DNA from: an uncultured cyanobacterium
GTDB taxonomy: Bacteria > Cyanobacteriota > Cyanobacteriia > CACIAM-69d
Length of the DNA: 7,554 nt
NCBI GenBank assembly: GCA_937894105.1
Contig: CALCTI010000384.1
Span: forward strand, 1 to 7,554
Direction: 5' to 3'
Shown here: piece after piece, positions 4,491-7,554 of the stretch
How positions within the stretch are numbered: the stretch's first letter is position 1
How the letters are laid out: every line of letters begins with the position of its first letter
Notes under the pieces: generated by a model
What the model was told of the DNA's origin: nothing
What the model saw: only the letters and a program-made list of their open reading frames with translations
The model's database searches: none
Translations under genes and position numbers: made by a program

Positions 4491-6890
4491 ATGCCGAAGC
4501 AAATTGTTATCGCCGAGCAACATCGCATCGCAGCGGTTTTCAGTGAGGATAGCGTTCAGGAATTAATTGTGGCTCAGGGTAGCCACCAGGTGAGCGATAT
4601 TTATCTCGGCGTCGTGGAGAACGTGCTGCCGGGCATTGACGCAGCGTTTGTCAATATTGGCGATTCCGAGCGCAACGGATTTATTCACGTTTCAGATTTG
4701 GGTCCCCTACGACGACGACGATCCGCCGGGTCCATTACGGAGCTACTGGTGCCGCAACAAAAGGTGCTGGTACAGATTATGAAGGAGCCTACGGGTAACA
4801 AGGGACCGCGCCTGACCGGCAAGGTGACATTGCCGGGGCGGTATCTGGTGCTGCTGCCCTACGGTCAGGGGGTGAACCTGTCCCGACGCATTGATAAGGA
4901 CAGCGAGCGGCATCGGCTGCGGGCGCTGGCGATTTTGATTAAGCCAGCGGGAATGGGGCTATTGGTGCGCACCGAGGCGGAAGGGGTGCCGGAAGAGGCG
5001 ATTATGGCGGATCTGGAAAATCTCCAGCGCCAGTGGGAGGAAATTCAGCAGGATGCCCAGGGGACGCGGGCTCCAGCGCTGCTTAATCGGGATGATGATT
5101 TTGTGCAGCGGGTGCTGCGGGATGTGTATAGCGCTGATGTGAACCGCATTGTGGTGGATTCCCATACGGGGATGAAGCGGGTGAAGCAGCGTATGAGTAG
5201 CTGGAATACGGGCAATAAGGTGCTGGTGGATCACCATCGGGAGCGGACGCCACTGTTGGAGTATTTCCGGGTGAATTCGGTGATTCGTGAGTCCCTGAAG
5301 CCACGGGCAGATTTGCCGTCGGGGGGCTACATCATTATTGAGCCGACGGAGGCACTGACGGTTATTGATGTTAACTCGGGGTCCTTTACTCGATCGGCGA
5401 CGGCGCGGGAAACGGTGCTGTGGACCAATTGCGAGGCGGCGGTGGAAATTGCCCACCAGTTGAAGCTGCGCAATTTGGCCGGGGTGATCGTGGTGGACTT
5501 TATTGATATGGAGTCCAATGCGGATCGGATGCAGGTGCTGGAGCAGTTTGATAAGGCGCTGCGAACGGATAAGGCGCGGCCACAAATTGCGGAGCTGTCG
5601 GAGTTGGGGCTGGTAGAGCTCACTCGAAAGCGGCAGGGGCAAAATATTTACGAGTTATTTGGGCAGGCGTGTGCCACCTGTGGCGGTTTGGGGCATTTGG
5701 TGCGTTTGCCTGATGATGAGGGGCAGCCCATGAGCTTGCTGCCGGGGGTAGAAGCGGGGGATGCGCCGGGGGTACCCCAGCTACAGCGATCGTCCAGTCT
5801 GCCCAGTCGCAATGGTCGTCGGGGTGGGCGATCGCGCGGTGGTTCGCCCACGCCTAATCCGGTGTCGCTGCCAGTGCGGCTGGATCCGGCGGCGGATGCT
5901 AGCGATGCGGAAGATCTGGATTTAAGCAATCATCCTAATTACCAAGAGGCGTCTAACGACAGCGGCGGCAATCGTCGTCGCCGTCGCCGTCGGGGAGAGC
6001 CCGATGAGGGTAGTTCGTCTCGGCGAGGGCGATCGCGCTCCGATTCCCGTTCAGAGTCGGACTCGTCGTCGGATCGATCCCGGTCCACTCCGGCCCCTAT
6101 TCCCGCTAGCAAGCGCCAGGGAGAGCCAGAGCCCACCGTCGAAGAGGAGTCTAGCCGTCCCTCTCGCGATCGCCGGCGCACGACGGTAACGCCGCCGGAG
6201 CGGGTGGTGGTAACCATGACGGATGATGAGCAGGAAGTGTTTGCCTGGATGGGAATTTCGCCGGTGGTATTGAGCGAAGCCCCTGTGGAACGTCCTAAGA
6301 CTGCCATTGTGGCGGTGGTGCGTCCTGGGGAAGAGCCTCCCGAAGATTTCTTGCCGGCAGCGGCCGGGGAGAACGGGGTCAATGGGGCAGGGGATAGTGA
6401 AAATCAGGGCGCGGATAGTAGCGCGGATACGGAAGAACTAAGGGACGACGAGTCTATGGCGGTGGAGGCGGACGCTGGGGTCGATGCCACCGTGGAGGAA
6501 GGTGATGATAGCGCACCGGGGAGCGACGGTGATTTGGAGGACGCTGAGGAAACGTCACCCACGCGATCGCGCCGGCGCAGCAGTGCTGGACGCAGCAATG
6601 GACGCAGTGGGGGAAGCAGCAATGGGCGATCACGGCGTAGTGGCGGCACACCCAATGGAGCCCCTCAGCTTCGCCACCGGACCCAAACCCAACCAGCGGA
6701 AACGGTTTCGCCGGAGGAGGTCGCAAAGGCTTTTGGGCAGCCTGCGGAAGTGTCCGATAGTCCAACCGTTGCGCCCCCGTCTTTTGATAGCCCTGATGTG
6801 GATAGTGTTGATGATAGTGCGCCGGAACCAGTGGCGGCTGGGGATGCCACCCCTCGGCGGCGGCGGAGGCGGCGATCATCCTCCGATTGA
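4491..6890 (+). CDS. rne: Ribonuclease E (Rne/Rng family)
   Basis: This 799-residue endoribonuclease cuts single-stranded AU-rich RNA and drives mRNA decay and processing. The S1 RNA-binding domain is at about 33-112. The 5'-end sensor region contains GLLVRTEAEG with R160 and T161. The DNase I-like domain holds the metal-binding aspartates D293 (VIDVNSG) and D336 (VVDFIDM). The Zn-link is C394-A-T-C397-GGLGH, with spacing as in E. coli RNase E. The catalytic half ends near 405. The remaining 395 residues are low complexity: an R7 tract at 495-501, Arg/Ser stretches, an acidic segment (about 630-690) and a conserved island near 571-614 (MTDDEQEVFAWMGIS). The C-terminus is R789-R795 followed by SSSD, matching the cyanobacterial arginine-rich nonapeptide reported to bind polynucleotide phosphorylase. 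The protein is longer than Synechocystis RNase E (about 670 residues as I recall), by linker growth. The start is set by GAGGA at 4481. Confidence 0.97.
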   Translation: MPKQIVIAEQHRIAAVFSEDSVQELIVAQGSHQVSDIYLGVVENVLPGIDAAFVNIGDSERNGFIHVSDLGPLRRRRSAGSITELLVPQQKVLVQIMKEPTGNKGPRLTGKVTLPGRYLVLLPYGQGVNLSRRIDKDSERHRLRALAILIKPAGMGLLVRTEAEGVPEEAIMADLENLQRQWEEIQQDAQGTRAPALLNRDDDFVQRVLRDVYSADVNRIVVDSHTGMKRVKQRMSSWNTGNKVLVDHHRERTPLLEYFRVNSVIRESLKPRADLPSGGYIIIEPTEALTVIDVNSGSFTRSATARETVLWTNCEAAVEIAHQLKLRNLAGVIVVDFIDMESNADRMQVLEQFDKALRTDKARPQIAELSELGLVELTRKRQGQNIYELFGQACATCGGLGHLVRLPDDEGQPMSLLPGVEAGDAPGVPQLQRSSSLPSRNGRRGGRSRGGSPTPNPVSLPVRLDPAADASDAEDLDLSNHPNYQEASNDSGGNRRRRRRRGEPDEGSSSRRGRSRSDSRSESDSSSDRSRSTPAPIPASKRQGEPEPTVEEESSRPSRDRRRTTVTPPERVVVTMTDDEQEVFAWMGISPVVLSEAPVERPKTAIVAVVRPGEEPPEDFLPAAAGENGVNGAGDSENQGADSSADTEELRDDESMAVEADAGVDATVEEGDDSAPGSDGDLEDAEETSPTRSRRRSSAGRSNGRSGGSSNGRSRRSGGTPNGAPQLRHRTQTQPAETVSPEEVAKAFGQPAEVSDSPTVAPPSFDSPDVDSVDDSAPEPVAAGDATPRRRRRRRSSSD

Positions 6891-6938
6891 CTCGACGAGA
6901 TTGAAGGCGGCTGGCTCCCCTTTCCCCCGTGCCGATAT

Positions 6939-7511
6939 TTGGCTGGAGTGGATGAGGTGGGGCGAGGGTGCCTACTGGGTCCAGTGGCTGCCGCTGCGGT
7001 GGTGGTGTCAGCCACTGGAGCTAGGGAGCTAGAGCAAGCGGGGGTGCGCGATAGCAAGTCCCTGTCCCCCTCCCAGCGTCAGAGACTGGTGCCCATTATT
7101 CAGTCGGTGGCGATCGCCTGGCAGGTGGCGTCGGCGTCGGTTGCAGAAATCGACCAGCTTAATATTTTGCAGGCGGCACTGCTGGCAATGGGGCGGGCGG
7201 TAAACAGGCTTGAGCCAATGCCTGACCTGTGTTGGGTGGATGGCAATAGGGCAATTCCCCAGATTGCGGTGCCCCAGGAAACTTTGGTTAAAGGCGATCA
7301 GCGGTCGGTGGCGATCGCCGCCGCCAGCATTTTGGCAAAGGAGTGGCGCGACTCCCTGATTTTGAACTTAGCTCAGGATTATCCTGGCTACGATTTAGCC
7401 TCAAACAAAGGCTACGGAACCGTTAAGCATCGCGATGGGTTGAAAAAACTGGGACTAACGCCCCACCATCGCCGTAGTTTTGCCCCTTGCCGTCAACTTT
7501 TAGAAGGCTAA
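6939..7511 (+). CDS. rnhB: Ribonuclease HII
   Basis: RNase HII cuts the RNA strand of RNA:DNA hybrids and removes single ribonucleotides and primers from DNA. The reading frame has 190 residues from TTG 6939. The motif GVDEVGRG supplies D5 and E6, and D101 (WVDGNRAIP) and D138 (KEWRDSL) complete the DEDD active site. DSKSLS at 38-43, KGDQRS at 118-123 and SNKGYGTVKH-HHRRSF near the end are also typical. The start is problematic: no ATG or GTG occurs between the rne stop (TGA 6888-6890) and the motif. TTG 6939 has no Shine-Dalgarno and leaves just two residues ahead of GVDEVGRG. The preceding codons read PPCRYLA, and RYLAGVDEVGRG resembles homologous N-termini, so the real protein may begin earlier, for example at a non-standard codon such as ATT 6900. 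It shares the frame of rne and is probably translated in dependence on it. Confidence 0.93.
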   Translation: MAGVDEVGRGCLLGPVAAAAVVVSATGARELEQAGVRDSKSLSPSQRQRLVPIIQSVAIAWQVASASVAEIDQLNILQAALLAMGRAVNRLEPMPDLCWVDGNRAIPQIAVPQETLVKGDQRSVAIAAASILAKEWRDSLILNLAQDYPGYDLASNKGYGTVKHRDGLKKLGLTPHHRRSFAPCRQLLEG

Positions 7512-7522
7512 ACCCATACCGT

Positions 7523-7552
7523 TGCGATCTAAATGCCAGTGCTGCGATCTAA
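7523..7552. repeat. Short direct repeat after rnhB
   Basis: TGCGATCTAA occurs at 7523-7532 and 7543-7552, a 20-bp period. The window ends two bases later, so it cannot be seen whether more copies follow. It may be the beginning of a tandem array or chance. Confidence 0.45.
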
Positions 7553-7554
7553 TA

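Larger units (their letters stand above)
134..7318. repeat. HIP1 palindromes (GCGATCGC), 15 copies across the window
   Basis: Exact copies start at 134, 901, 1318, 1759, 1869, 2151, 2452, 2529, 4373, 5828, 6029, 6166, 6563, 7110 and 7311. A random 8-mer would be expected about 0.1 times in this length, so the excess is very strong. HIP1 is a hallmark of many cyanobacterial genomes. The copies are mostly inside genes and unevenly spaced, with gaps at 2537-4372 and 4381-5827. Confidence 0.9.

Overview
The window reads as chromosomal DNA of a cyanobacterium. Three independent signs agree. The HIP1 palindrome GCGATCGC occurs 15 times in 7.5 kb. An RNase E gene ending in a cyanobacterial-type arginine/serine tail is followed directly by rnhB. 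A member of the cyanobacterial membrane family DUF3120 is also present. I can see no phage genes, transposase or CRISPR array.

Layout. Positions 1-642 (minus strand) hold the N-terminal 214 codons of undecaprenyl-diphosphatase (uppP), which runs off the left edge just before its conserved SRSG segment. A 531-bp divergent spacer follows. Two plus-strand membrane-protein genes come next: a DUF3120 protein (1174-1971, start uncertain) and a CPBP/CAAX-type intramembrane protease (2053-2997). After these lies an unusually long 1.49-kb stretch without a convincing gene (2998-4490). The plus-strand pair rne (4491-6890) and rnhB (6939-7511) closes the window.

The gene-free stretch is the most interesting part. 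Its left third contains a 20-bp-period tandem repeat (3098-3135), an almost perfect 21-bp palindrome (3212-3232), and a dense set of complementary segments. The strongest of these is a 16-position helix with a single mismatch (3320-3335 with 3379-3394). Together they look like a compact structured RNA of about 200 nt, with possible pseudoknots and a competing alternative helix. My leading hypothesis is a solitary HEARO/omega-like RNA (the IscB-associated class) without its protein gene, but this is unproven. The right two thirds are lower in GC, carry further hairpins, and may act as a long leader or promoter region for rne.

Functionally, rne and rnhB form an RNA-metabolism unit: RNA decay and processing, and removal of RNA from RNA:DNA hybrids. 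rnhB has no ATG and lies in the same reading frame as rne behind a single TGA, so its translation probably depends on rne. UppP serves the lipid carrier cycle of cell-wall synthesis. The functions of the DUF3120 and CPBP proteins cannot be deduced beyond family level.
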